Positions 1 to 5,738 of a stretch of DNA of 5,738 nucleotides are shown one piece after another. Position numbers and translations under genes: made by a program. Below the pieces are notes generated by a model. That model made no database searches. It had not been told where the DNA came from and was given only the letters and a program-made list of their open reading frames with translations. This DNA is from an uncultured Ruminococcus sp. (GTDB lineage Bacteria; Bacillota; Clostridia; Oscillospirales; Ruminococcaceae). Position 1 is the stretch's first letter. Every line of letters starts with the position of its first letter. Where the stretch lies: positions 1 to 5,738 of the forward strand of contig USNJ01000130.1 of the NCBI GenBank assembly GCA_900556055.1, read 5' to 3'.

Positions 1-116
1 TGGATAAAGCCACAGATGAATATCGAAAATATAAGGCTAAAACGCTCAGTGATGTGGAACAGGATTATTTAAATTCGATAAAGATGCTGGAACAGAAAAC
101 TGACGGAAAAAAGTAA
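1..116 (+). CDS. 3' end of a small unknown protein gene
   Basis: An open frame enters from the left edge and ends at TAA 114-116, giving 37 complete codons. The visible C-terminus is hydrophilic and rich in Lys, Glu and Asp (for example KAKTLSDVEQDYLNSIKML), with a helix-like pattern and no membrane segment. I do not recognise the family. The first visible bases, TG, complete a codon ending in TG, so the protein could begin right at the window edge as a roughly 38-residue peptide or continue further upstream. It lies 55 bases before the recombinase in the same orientation, so it is probably a small accessory gene of the same mobile element; that is inference. It is supported only by an intact frame and reasonable codon use. 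Confidence 0.5.
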   Translation, partial: DKATDEYRKYKAKTLSDVEQDYLNSIKMLEQKTDGKK

Positions 117-134
117 CAGATGGTGAAAGCTGAA

Positions 135-157
135 TTGTGCCACAAGTTGTGGCACAA
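135..157. repeat. Perfect 11-bp inverted repeat before the recombinase
   Basis: The arm TTGTGCCACAA (135-145) is followed by a single G (146) and its exact reverse complement TTGTGGCACAA (147-157). It lies between the upstream stop (116) and the recombinase ATG (172), with the ribosome binding site GAGGA starting three bases after the right arm. As RNA it could fold into a 9-bp stem with a 5-base loop beside the Shine-Dalgarno. No T-tract follows, so it is not a standard terminator. It could be an operator for a dimeric regulator, a translational control hairpin, or part of a recombinase site; the sequence alone does not decide. Confidence 0.75.
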
Positions 158-171
158 ATGAGGATGGCGAT

Positions 172-1845
172 ATGAAAGAAAAAACAAAAGTATATATTTA
201 TACGAGAGTATCTACTGCCGTTCAGGTAGACGGTTACTCCTTGGATGCTCAGAAATCAAGAATGAAAGCCTATGCTGAGTTCAACGACTTTGAAATTGTC
301 GGTGAATACGAGGATGCCGGTAAATCTGGAAAGTCCATCGAGGGCAGATTGGAATTTAACCGCATGATGGAGGATATCAAGTCCGGCAAAGACGGCGTGT
401 CCTATGTGCTGGTGTTCAAGCTTTCGCGCTTTGGCAGAAATGCGGCAGACGTTCTTTCTACCTTACAGGTCATGCAGGACTTTGGCGTTAACCTAATCTG
501 TGTGGAGGACGGGATTGATTCCTCCAAGGATGCGGGAAAGCTGATGATTTCCGTTCTTTCGGCTGTGGCTGAAATTGAGCGTGAAAATATCCGTGTGCAG
601 ACCATGGAGGGCAGAATCCAGAAAGCCCGTGAGGGCAAATGGAACGGTGGATTTGCTCCATACGGCTACAAGCTTGTAAACGGCGAGCTGATTATTAACG
701 ATGAGGAAGCTGAGGCTATCCGTATCATCTTTGATCAGTATGTAAAAACCGATATGGGAGCAAACGGGATCACCAAATATCTTGAAGATCACGGTATTCA
801 CAAGATCATCAGACAGAATGGAAAAACTCCGCTTTTTGATGCATCTCTTATCCGCAAGATATTGAAAAATCCCGTCTATTGCGGTAAGATCGCCTATGGC
901 CGAAGAAAAACAGAGAAAATACACGGAACAAGAAACGATTATCATCTTGTGGAGCAGGACAACTTTCTACTTGCAGACGGAATCCATGAACCTATCGTTT
1001 CGGAAGAACTCTGGCAGTCGGCACAAGTAAAGCTTCTTGCACAATCAAAGAAATACGAACGTGTGAACACAGGCAAAGATACAAAAATTCATCTTCTTTC
1101 GGGCATTGTGAAATGTCCTGTATGCGGTGCTAGAATGTACGGTAACAAAAGCGTTAAACATAAGAAAGACGGCACTAAATACAAAGATTTTTACTACTAT
1201 GGCTGCAAGCACCGAAATATGAATCGTGGATATAAGTGCGATTACAAAAAGCAGATCAATGAAGATTTGCTTGACAATTCTGTTTCAGAGATTATAATTA
1301 AATTAGTACGCAATCCAAAATTTGCGTCAATGATGCAGGACAAGATCAATACGCAGGTCGATACGTCCGCTATTGAACAGGAGCTTGCAAACTATGAAAA
1401 GCAGCTAAGGCAAGCATATTCGGTTAAGTCGAAGATCATTGAAGAGATAGATTCCCTTGATCCCGATGACCGACACTATATAAATCGTAAAGCAGACCTT
1501 GACAATCGCCTTTATAAAATGTATGATAAGATAGAGGACATTGAAAATCAGCTTATTTCCGCAAGGGTAAAAAAGCAGTCTGTTGAAGCGGAAAAGCTGA
1601 CAAGCGACAACATCTACAAGGTGCTGATCTGTTTTGAAAGGCTATATGCTGTAATGAATGATGCCGAAAAACGACAGCTCATTGAAGCACTTGTTTCCGA
1701 GATTCAGATTTATAACGAACGTCAGTCCAACGGTCACTGGATAAAGTCTATCAAATTCAAGCTCCCGATTATTGAGGAGAATATGGATATTTGTTTGGAC
1801 AATGATGAGCATGTTGAGTGCGTTATCCTGCTTAAAAAGCAATAA
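172..1845 (+). CDS. Large serine recombinase (site-specific integrase/excisionase)
   Basis: A 557-residue large serine recombinase, a usual length for the family, which inserts and excises mobile elements by a double-strand break and a covalent phosphoserine intermediate. The resolvase catalytic domain covers about residues 6-150: YTRVST gives R12 and nucleophile S14, KLSRFGRN gives R86 and R89, and AEIEREN (about 133-139) leads into the long helix. The Recombinase DNA-binding domain runs from PYGY at 163 to about 285. A zinc ribbon follows with C315, C318, C345 and C356. A charged, coiled-coil-like region spans about 392-478, and the C-terminus (SIKFKLP, then VECVILLKK) is typical and complete. 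All key residues are present, so it looks active. The ATG has GAGGA 7 bases upstream. Related proteins act in Tn4451- and TP901-1-type elements; which element this belongs to cannot be told. The next gene starts 14 bases after its stop. Confidence 0.95.
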   Translation: MKEKTKVYIYTRVSTAVQVDGYSLDAQKSRMKAYAEFNDFEIVGEYEDAGKSGKSIEGRLEFNRMMEDIKSGKDGVSYVLVFKLSRFGRNAADVLSTLQVMQDFGVNLICVEDGIDSSKDAGKLMISVLSAVAEIERENIRVQTMEGRIQKAREGKWNGGFAPYGYKLVNGELIINDEEAEAIRIIFDQYVKTDMGANGITKYLEDHGIHKIIRQNGKTPLFDASLIRKILKNPVYCGKIAYGRRKTEKIHGTRNDYHLVEQDNFLLADGIHEPIVSEELWQSAQVKLLAQSKKYERVNTGKDTKIHLLSGIVKCPVCGARMYGNKSVKHKKDGTKYKDFYYYGCKHRNMNRGYKCDYKKQINEDLLDNSVSEIIIKLVRNPKFASMMQDKINTQVDTSAIEQELANYEKQLRQAYSVKSKIIEEIDSLDPDDRHYINRKADLDNRLYKMYDKIEDIENQLISARVKKQSVEAEKLTSDNIYKVLICFERLYAVMNDAEKRQLIEALVSEIQIYNERQSNGHWIKSIKFKLPIIEENMDICLDNDEHVECVILLKKQ

Positions 1846-1859
1846 AAAGAGGCTTGAAA

Positions 1860-2354
1860 ATGTCTGAAATTATCATCAGAAAATATGAGGAAAGGGATAT
1901 TCCCGCTATGATCGGGATATGGAACGAAGTTGTCATTGACGGAATTGCATTTCCGCAGACGGAAACTCTCGATGAAAAAAGCGGCAGCGAATTTTTTGCA
2001 TCGCAGACATACACTGCTGTTGCCGAGGACAGCGGGAGCGGAAAGGTTCTGGGACTTTACATTCTCCATCCGAACAACATAGGCAGGTGCGGACATATCT
2101 CCAACGCAAGCTACGCTGTTTCATCGGAAAGCAGGGGACTTCACATCGGCGAAAAGCTGGTGCGTGACTGCATTGCGCAGGGCGGAAAGCATGGTTTCAG
2201 GATACTCCAGTTCAACGCTGTTGTTGCGACGAATATCCACGCAAGGCATCTTTATGAGCGCATCGGATTTAAACAGCTTGGCGTTATCCCGAAAGGTTTT
2301 CTGCTTAAAAACGGCGAATATGAGGACATATGCCCTTACTATATCCAGCTGTAA
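1860..2354 (+). CDS. GNAT-family N-acetyltransferase
   Basis: A complete 164-residue single-domain GNAT protein, expected in the cytoplasm, that would move an acetyl group from acetyl-CoA to an amine; the acceptor is unknown. Residues 4-20 (IIIRKYEERDIPAMIGI) are the usual GNAT opening. The central strands carry VLGLYIL (63-69) and ISNASYAV (80-87). The acetyl-CoA pyrophosphate loop is S-R-G-L-H-I-G (91-97), a variant of R/Q-x-x-G-x-G/A. Motif B is N125 to F137 (NIHARHLYERIGF), with Y132 at the usual general-acid position. The end (GEYEDICPYYIQL) matches a widespread clostridial GNAT subgroup. The ATG at 1860 is preferred over an in-frame TTG at 1854 because AGAGG (1848-1852) sits 7 bases before it. 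It lies 14 bases after the recombinase stop and could be read from the same transcript. A bidirectional terminator follows directly. Confidence 0.93.
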   Translation: MSEIIIRKYEERDIPAMIGIWNEVVIDGIAFPQTETLDEKSGSEFFASQTYTAVAEDSGSGKVLGLYILHPNNIGRCGHISNASYAVSSESRGLHIGEKLVRDCIAQGGKHGFRILQFNAVVATNIHARHLYERIGFKQLGVIPKGFLLKNGEYEDICPYYIQL

Positions 2355-2397
2355 AAAGTCGGTCACACGAAATCATTCCGTGTGACCGATTTTATTT
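2355..2397. terminator. Bidirectional rho-independent terminator
   Basis: An 11-bp perfect stem (2359-2369 with 2379-2389, arm TCGGTCACACG) has a 9-base loop. On the plus strand it is followed by TTTTATTT (2390-2397), ending the GNAT transcript one base after its stop codon. On the minus strand the A-run at 2353-2357 gives a five-T tract, so the same hairpin can end the convergent lipoprotein gene, whose stop lies at 2410-2408. Position and structure both fit. Confidence 0.92.
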
Positions 2398-2407
2398 ATA
2401 TGGGATA

Positions 2408-4840
2408 TCAGAAGTTTCTGAATTCTGCGGGGACGTGTGCGGTGTATGTCCTGTCGCCTTCGCTGTCAAGTGGTGCAAACCAGATGTCGATGCTGTCATT
2501 CGGATCGAATCGGTATGTGAACGACAGGCCGGATATAGCCATGTTTGAAATATCGGGAGCATCGCAGTCACCAACGGTAATGTATTCACCGTCTGAATCT
2601 GTTTCGCTGTATTCCCAGATAGTTTCGCTTTCCCAGCCGTCTTTCAGGAAATCGGACGGAACAAGAAGCTCGCCCGAATCAAGGTTATAATAGAAGGTTT
2701 CAGAGTCGGTCATTATTTCGTAAAGCATGACCGCATAGCAGAGATCGCCGTAAATAATGCCGTCTGCCTGAAGCTGATGGTTATTTGCATATTCATCAAA
2801 TGACGTTTCTTCCGTAAATTCGGCATAATGCACTTTGTATGAAGTAAAATACGAATTGCAGAGCTGTTCGTTGCTGATGGCATTCTTGATTTTTTCGTTG
2901 ATGCTTTCGAGGGTCTTTTCATCAGCAAAATCGGAAGTTTCAAACTGAGTGTATGTGTATTTGTCACTTACGTTTACATATTTGCCGTTTGAGCTGAATT
3001 CATCGAAAAATCCGTCGGAGTAAACAACATCGTCCTCAAAAATGCCGTCAACATCGCTGTCTGCATATATTACCATATCTTTGCCTGCGTCATTTCTGTA
3101 ATAGAAATATTCAATATAGCTGTACCACGGATTATCTTCGGGGGAGAGATAAAGCGTTTCGATATCAAAGAGCAGGTCTGTGCCTCTGATGCCTGAGAAA
3201 ACCTCATTGAGATTTGTCGGGTCGGAATAATACAGTGCGAGGTTTTGATTGTATTCACGTTCAGCCTGCCTGTTTATTTCGGACATGAAATCCGTTCCCT
3301 CAAAGAAAAGGTCGGAGAATTCAAGCTTTTTCCCTGTTTTGAGATCAAAGCAGCCTGTTCTTATCTTGGAAACATCTCCCGAATAATCGGTGAGCGTGAT
3401 CGAGAGGATATTGTTTACGCATTTTCCCATAACGGAAATGGGAGTTGTGAAATCATATTCTTCCGTATCGTTAGGCTTATAAGAAAGATATCCGCTGCCG
3501 TATTCCGAATTGTCAAATTCTTTTTCCATTTCGGCGATATTTGTATTCAGCCATTCATTGACAGCATTGCGGACAGCTTCATCTTTTATGCGCACATTGT
3601 ATGTAACGCCATTGAATATTCCGTCCAGCCTGTAATGTGTGATATCGTCCCAGATATCTGTGCTTTCATAGTCGCCCGAAGCTATCTTTTCGTTCAGCTC
3701 ATCGGTGAGTATGATCTCAACAGCGTTTGAATCGAAGAGACTGTCGAGAGCCTTGAAGCTGCTCGGCATAACATAGTTGTCGGGACGCTTCATGCCTGTT
3801 CCGAGAGCCTGATAGAGAGGTGCGGCATTTTCGGTGATCTCGCCGACAGCGGGAATATAGCCTGCGTCCTTTGCAGCCTGCTGTCCGTCGGGAGATGTCA
3901 TCCATCTTACCATGCGCTTAACTGCGCTGTCCTCGGGAAGATTTCCGTCATAGAGGGCATATGTTGCGGAAAGAAGGGGATATGTTCCGTTTTCCATTGT
4001 TTCCTTTGTCGGTTCAACGCCGTTTACCTTGATGAATTTAACATCAGTAGTGTTGATATACATCTGTGCGGCATATGAATATACGGAATAGCCGATAGCA
4101 CCTGCGGAATTGTCGTAAATAGCGATAGCATCCATAAGTTCGCCCATCATTCCGGGGATAAGCTCCTGGGGTGCGTCCATAAGCGGAGTGTCGCCCATGA
4201 ATTTGTCCATAAGAGTCTGGCTGCCCGAATCCTTATTGCGCTGATATGCAAGTATCTCCATATCTTCGCCGCCTACGTCCTTCCAGTTTGTGATCTTGCC
4301 GGAGTAGATGTCCTTGATCTGCTGTTCGGTCAGGCTGTCAACAGGATTGTTTTTATTGACGCAGAATACAAAGCCTTCCTTTGCAACAGGTGTCATAACT
4401 GCGCCCTTTTCGTCTGCTTCCTTCTGCTGCTCATCGGTCAGCGGAACGGTCAGAACGATATCTGTCTTTCCGTCCATGAAATTTGCGAATGCAACATGGG
4501 TCTTGTTGTGGTGGACCTGTTCGGTAGCTTCATCTTCGGATATGCCGAATATTTTCTGCCGATATGCAGCTTCAAGCGGAATAGCCGATGTCGAGCCGTC
4601 GAATGTCGGGAAGTTATCCTTCAGGAATTCCCGTTCCTTTTCCCAGTCGATGTTTTCGGCTTCGACATTTTCTGAGAAAGCTTCAGCAGTTTCCGAAATG
4701 CCGGAATGAGTTTCCGACGATGTTTCGGATGAGGTATTTTCAGCTGTGTTTTCATCTGCTTTCTCAGATGAAGAACAGCCTGCCGCCGAAAAGACCACAG
4801 ATGCCGCAAGCAGCGCCGCAATAATTTTTTTGCATTTCAT
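2408..4840 (-). CDS. Lipoprotein with PstS-like binding domain and RsiV/DUF3298-like C-terminal region
   Basis: An 810-residue exported lipoprotein. The signal peptide MKCKKIIAALLAASVVFSAAGC ends at lipidation Cys22. A Ser/Glu/Thr-rich tether (23-60) follows. Residues about 75-330 match the PstS-type phosphate-binding fold: DGSTSAIPL (81-89), SLTEQQIKDIYSGKITNWKDVGG (169-191), and RNKDSGSQT (201-209), which align with ligand loops of phosphate-binding proteins. From about 400 onward it resembles the RsiV/DUF3298 type, with FDLKTGKKLEFSDLFF from 498 and a second, weaker copy, NLDSGELLVPSDFL, from 719. DSDVDGIFEDD (594-604) resembles a calcium-binding loop. Usual PstS proteins are about 280-350 residues, so the second half is extra. 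The ATG at 4840 is chosen because the lipoprotein signal begins there and the promoter lies inside the longer frame; AAGGA sits about 10 bases upstream. No pstCAB genes are nearby, so a sensing or scavenging role is as likely as transport. The ligand is inferred. Confidence 0.88.
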   Translation of the reverse strand: MKCKKIIAALLAASVVFSAAGCSSSEKADENTAENTSSETSSETHSGISETAEAFSENVEAENIDWEKEREFLKDNFPTFDGSTSAIPLEAAYRQKIFGISEDEATEQVHHNKTHVAFANFMDGKTDIVLTVPLTDEQQKEADEKGAVMTPVAKEGFVFCVNKNNPVDSLTEQQIKDIYSGKITNWKDVGGEDMEILAYQRNKDSGSQTLMDKFMGDTPLMDAPQELIPGMMGELMDAIAIYDNSAGAIGYSVYSYAAQMYINTTDVKFIKVNGVEPTKETMENGTYPLLSATYALYDGNLPEDSAVKRMVRWMTSPDGQQAAKDAGYIPAVGEITENAAPLYQALGTGMKRPDNYVMPSSFKALDSLFDSNAVEIILTDELNEKIASGDYESTDIWDDITHYRLDGIFNGVTYNVRIKDEAVRNAVNEWLNTNIAEMEKEFDNSEYGSGYLSYKPNDTEEYDFTTPISVMGKCVNNILSITLTDYSGDVSKIRTGCFDLKTGKKLEFSDLFFEGTDFMSEINRQAEREYNQNLALYYSDPTNLNEVFSGIRGTDLLFDIETLYLSPEDNPWYSYIEYFYYRNDAGKDMVIYADSDVDGIFEDDVVYSDGFFDEFSSNGKYVNVSDKYTYTQFETSDFADEKTLESINEKIKNAISNEQLCNSYFTSYKVHYAEFTEETSFDEYANNHQLQADGIIYGDLCYAVMLYEIMTDSETFYYNLDSGELLVPSDFLKDGWESETIWEYSETDSDGEYITVGDCDAPDISNMAISGLSFTYRFDPNDSIDIWFAPLDSEGDRTYTAHVPAEFRNF

Positions 4841-4901
4841 AAATATCAAATTCCTTTCGGGCAATAGTTTTATTTCCTTTTTTATCCCTCTGCTGTTTAT
4901 A

Positions 4902-4930
4902 ATTTTATCATAAAAGATGTAACATTTCAA
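4902..4930 (-). promoter_or_regulatory. Vegetative promoter of the lipoprotein gene
   Basis: Read on the minus strand, TTGAAA (4930-4925) and TAAAAT (4907-4902) are separated by 17 bases. A TG one base before the -10 element makes it an extended -10. Transcription would start near 4895, leaving a leader of about 55 bases before the ATG at 4840. This fits a sigma-A type promoter and supports the start chosen for the gene. Confidence 0.75.
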
Positions 4931-4964
4931 CACCTATTAGTTTACACTTTGATTACAAACTCCG

Positions 4965-4993
4965 TTGCAAGTTTTCGGCATTTGTGATATAAT
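4965..4993 (+). promoter_or_regulatory. Vegetative promoter of the YbaK-type gene
   Basis: TTGCAA (4965-4970) and a perfect TATAAT (4988-4993) are separated by 17 bases, with an extended -10 TGA just before the -10 hexamer. Transcription would start near 5000, about 25 bases before the ATG at 5025, with AAAGGAGA (5009-5016) as ribosome binding site. This is a near-consensus sigma-A promoter, so strong constitutive expression is likely. Confidence 0.85.
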
Positions 4994-5024
4994 GTTTATA
5001 TTATTCCGAAAGGAGATATGTGAA

Positions 5025-5501
5025 ATGTCCAAAGAAGTAAAGACAAACGCAATGAGATTTCTCGATACAAAAAAGATACCATACAAATTCAAGATATACG
5101 AAGTGGGCGAATTCATCGACGGCGTTCAGGCTACCGAGATAAGCGGAACTCCTCTTGAATTGTCATACAAAACACTCGTGACACTCGGCAAAAGCGGCGG
5201 ACATTTTGTTTTTGTTATCCCTGTCGATGCGGAGCTTGACATGAAAAAGGCTGCAAAGGCGGCAGGCGAAAAATCGGTCGAGCTTATCCCAGTCAAGGAT
5301 ATAACGGCTGTTACGGGATATGTCAGAGGCGGCTGCAGCCCGATTGGAATGAAAAAGCAGTTCAAAACGGTCATTGACATTTCCGCAGAAAAGCTTGAAA
5401 CATTTTTCATCAGCGGCGGACGGATAGGCACATCCATCGAAGTGTCGCCGACCGCACTTGCAGATGCAATAAGAGCGTCATTTGCCGAAATAACAGCATA
5501 A
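5025..5501 (+). CDS. ybaK: YbaK/EbsC-type aminoacyl-tRNA deacylase (Cys-tRNA(Pro) deacylase-like)
   Basis: A complete 158-residue YbaK/ProX-family protein, a normal length. Family members hydrolyse Cys-tRNA(Pro), made when prolyl-tRNA synthetase mischarges cysteine, and so protect translation fidelity in the cytoplasm. Visible signatures are KTNAMRFLD (6-14), SYKTLV (47-52) with K49 at the position of the essential lysine, HFVFVIP (60-66), LDMKKAAKAAGEKSVE (71-86), the hallmark TGYVRGGCSPIGMKK (97-111), and SGGRIG (130-135). All are intact. The ATG at 5025 is chosen because AGGAG lies 9 bases upstream and the family N-terminus starts there; an earlier in-frame TTG at 4965 is itself the -35 element. 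It is transcribed divergently from the lipoprotein gene, and a small AT-rich gene starts 15 bases downstream. Exact tRNA specificity is inferred from the family. Confidence 0.94.
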   Translation: MSKEVKTNAMRFLDTKKIPYKFKIYEVGEFIDGVQATEISGTPLELSYKTLVTLGKSGGHFVFVIPVDAELDMKKAAKAAGEKSVELIPVKDITAVTGYVRGGCSPIGMKKQFKTVIDISAEKLETFFISGGRIGTSIEVSPTALADAIRASFAEITA

Positions 5502-5518
5502 GAAAGGAAGAGAAAAAT

Positions 5519-5738
5519 GAACCTTCAGAATTTTATGTGGAATTTACAGATTCTGATGAACTTGAATATCGTTATGAAGCAATTTTACAAAAAGATCATG
5601 TAATAAAAGAAAAATTGATTTTAATAAAAAGCACCGTTGAGGAGATTTTGTTACAACGTGACAACAATAAAGTATCAATAAATCATCTTTATGATAATGA
5701 ATCAAAAATCATTTTAAGAAATAACGCTTCAATTATAA
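5519..5738 (+). CDS. Partial AT-rich gene of unknown function with a disrupted start
   Basis: An open frame starting with codons for EPSEFYVEFTDSDELEYRYE runs to the window edge, with 73 complete codons and no stop. The protein is acidic at first, then mixed, and I do not recognise it. The only ATG with a good ribosome binding site (AAAGGAAG, ATG at 5517) is in a different frame and reaches a stop after 28 codons (TAA 5601-5603). One extra base after that ATG would make ATG-GAA-CCT and join it to this frame. The frame has no ATG, GTG or TTG between the end of ybaK and 5519; its first internal start is GTG 5537, without a clear ribosome binding site. The region is AT-rich: 16 G+C of 60 bases at 5641-5700, against 33 of 60 at 5221-5280 in ybaK. 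It may be a frameshifted gene, a sequencing error, or a recently acquired gene. Confidence 0.5.

Noticed and set aside
135..157. Palindrome as a rho-independent terminator of the upstream small gene
   Set aside because: It is followed by AAATGAGG rather than a T-run on the plus strand, and the minus-strand continuation is not a clean T-tract either.
1854..1859. TTG start for the acetyltransferase, two codons earlier
   Set aside because: The ATG at 1860 has better spacing from AGAGG and gives the usual family N-terminus.
3245..3730. Long plus-strand open frame opposite the lipoprotein gene, and similar antisense frames at 493-945, 4308-4709 and 5126-5437
   Set aside because: These lie entirely over well-supported genes, have no convincing ribosome binding sites, and their translations look like reverse-strand shadows.
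2408..4840. Part of a phosphate-specific transport (pst) operon
   Set aside because: No pstC, pstA, pstB or phoU genes are present on either side; the flanking genes are a GNAT protein and a YbaK-type deacylase.
4841..4933. Extended start of the lipoprotein at GTG 4933
   Set aside because: The extension covers the promoter (-35 4925-4930, -10 4902-4907) and would put 31 charged residues before the lipoprotein signal peptide.
4965..5024. Extended start of the YbaK-type protein at TTG 4965
   Set aside because: This TTG is the -35 element; the transcript starts after it, and the family N-terminus and ribosome binding site fit ATG 5025.
5517..5603. A 28-residue peptide from ATG 5517 as a real gene
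   Set aside because: It has five methionines and a low-information composition, while the overlapping frame looks like a true protein. It is better explained as the start of a frameshifted gene.
1..5738. CRISPR array, tRNA, rRNA, or a defence or toxin-antitoxin system
   Set aside because: I saw no regularly spaced repeats, no tRNA-like cloverleaf or rRNA sequence, and no recognisable defence or toxin-antitoxin gene pair.

Overview
The window looks like chromosomal DNA of a Gram-positive anaerobe of the class Clostridia, most likely the Ruminococcus/Oscillospiraceae group. This rests on strong AGGAGG-type ribosome binding sites, vegetative TTGNNN-17-TATAAT promoters, a lipoprotein built from a PstS-like binding domain and an RsiV-like domain, and a large serine recombinase of the type common in gut Clostridia. 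The genus is an inference from style and protein families; there is no rRNA or other marker here.

Layout. Positions 1-116 hold the 3' end of a small, lysine- and glutamate-rich unknown gene. A perfect 11-bp inverted repeat (135-157) sits in the short gap before a complete large serine recombinase (172-1845, plus). Fourteen bases after its stop begins a GNAT acetyltransferase (1860-2354, plus). A bidirectional rho-independent terminator (about 2355-2397) separates it from a convergent minus-strand gene (4840-2408). That gene encodes an 810-residue lipoprotein with an N-terminal PstS-like phosphate-binding-protein fold and a C-terminal RsiV/DUF3298-like region. A 184-bp divergent intergenic region with two well-formed promoters follows. 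Then comes a complete YbaK/EbsC-type aminoacyl-tRNA deacylase (5025-5501, plus). Fifteen bases beyond it, a much more AT-rich reading frame runs to the window end, and its body is out of frame with the only ATG that has a ribosome binding site.

How the genes fit together. The left third (to about 1845) is probably the end of an integrated element, with the recombinase as its integrase/excisionase. The GNAT gene appears to be either the first host gene beyond the junction or element cargo. The rest reads as ordinary host chromosome: an envelope lipoprotein and a translation quality-control enzyme expressed divergently. I see no operon linking these functions.

I found no convincing new multi-gene system. 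The observations most worth a second look are the palindrome before the recombinase, the PstS plus RsiV-like lipoprotein without transporter genes, and the frame disruption at the start of the last gene.
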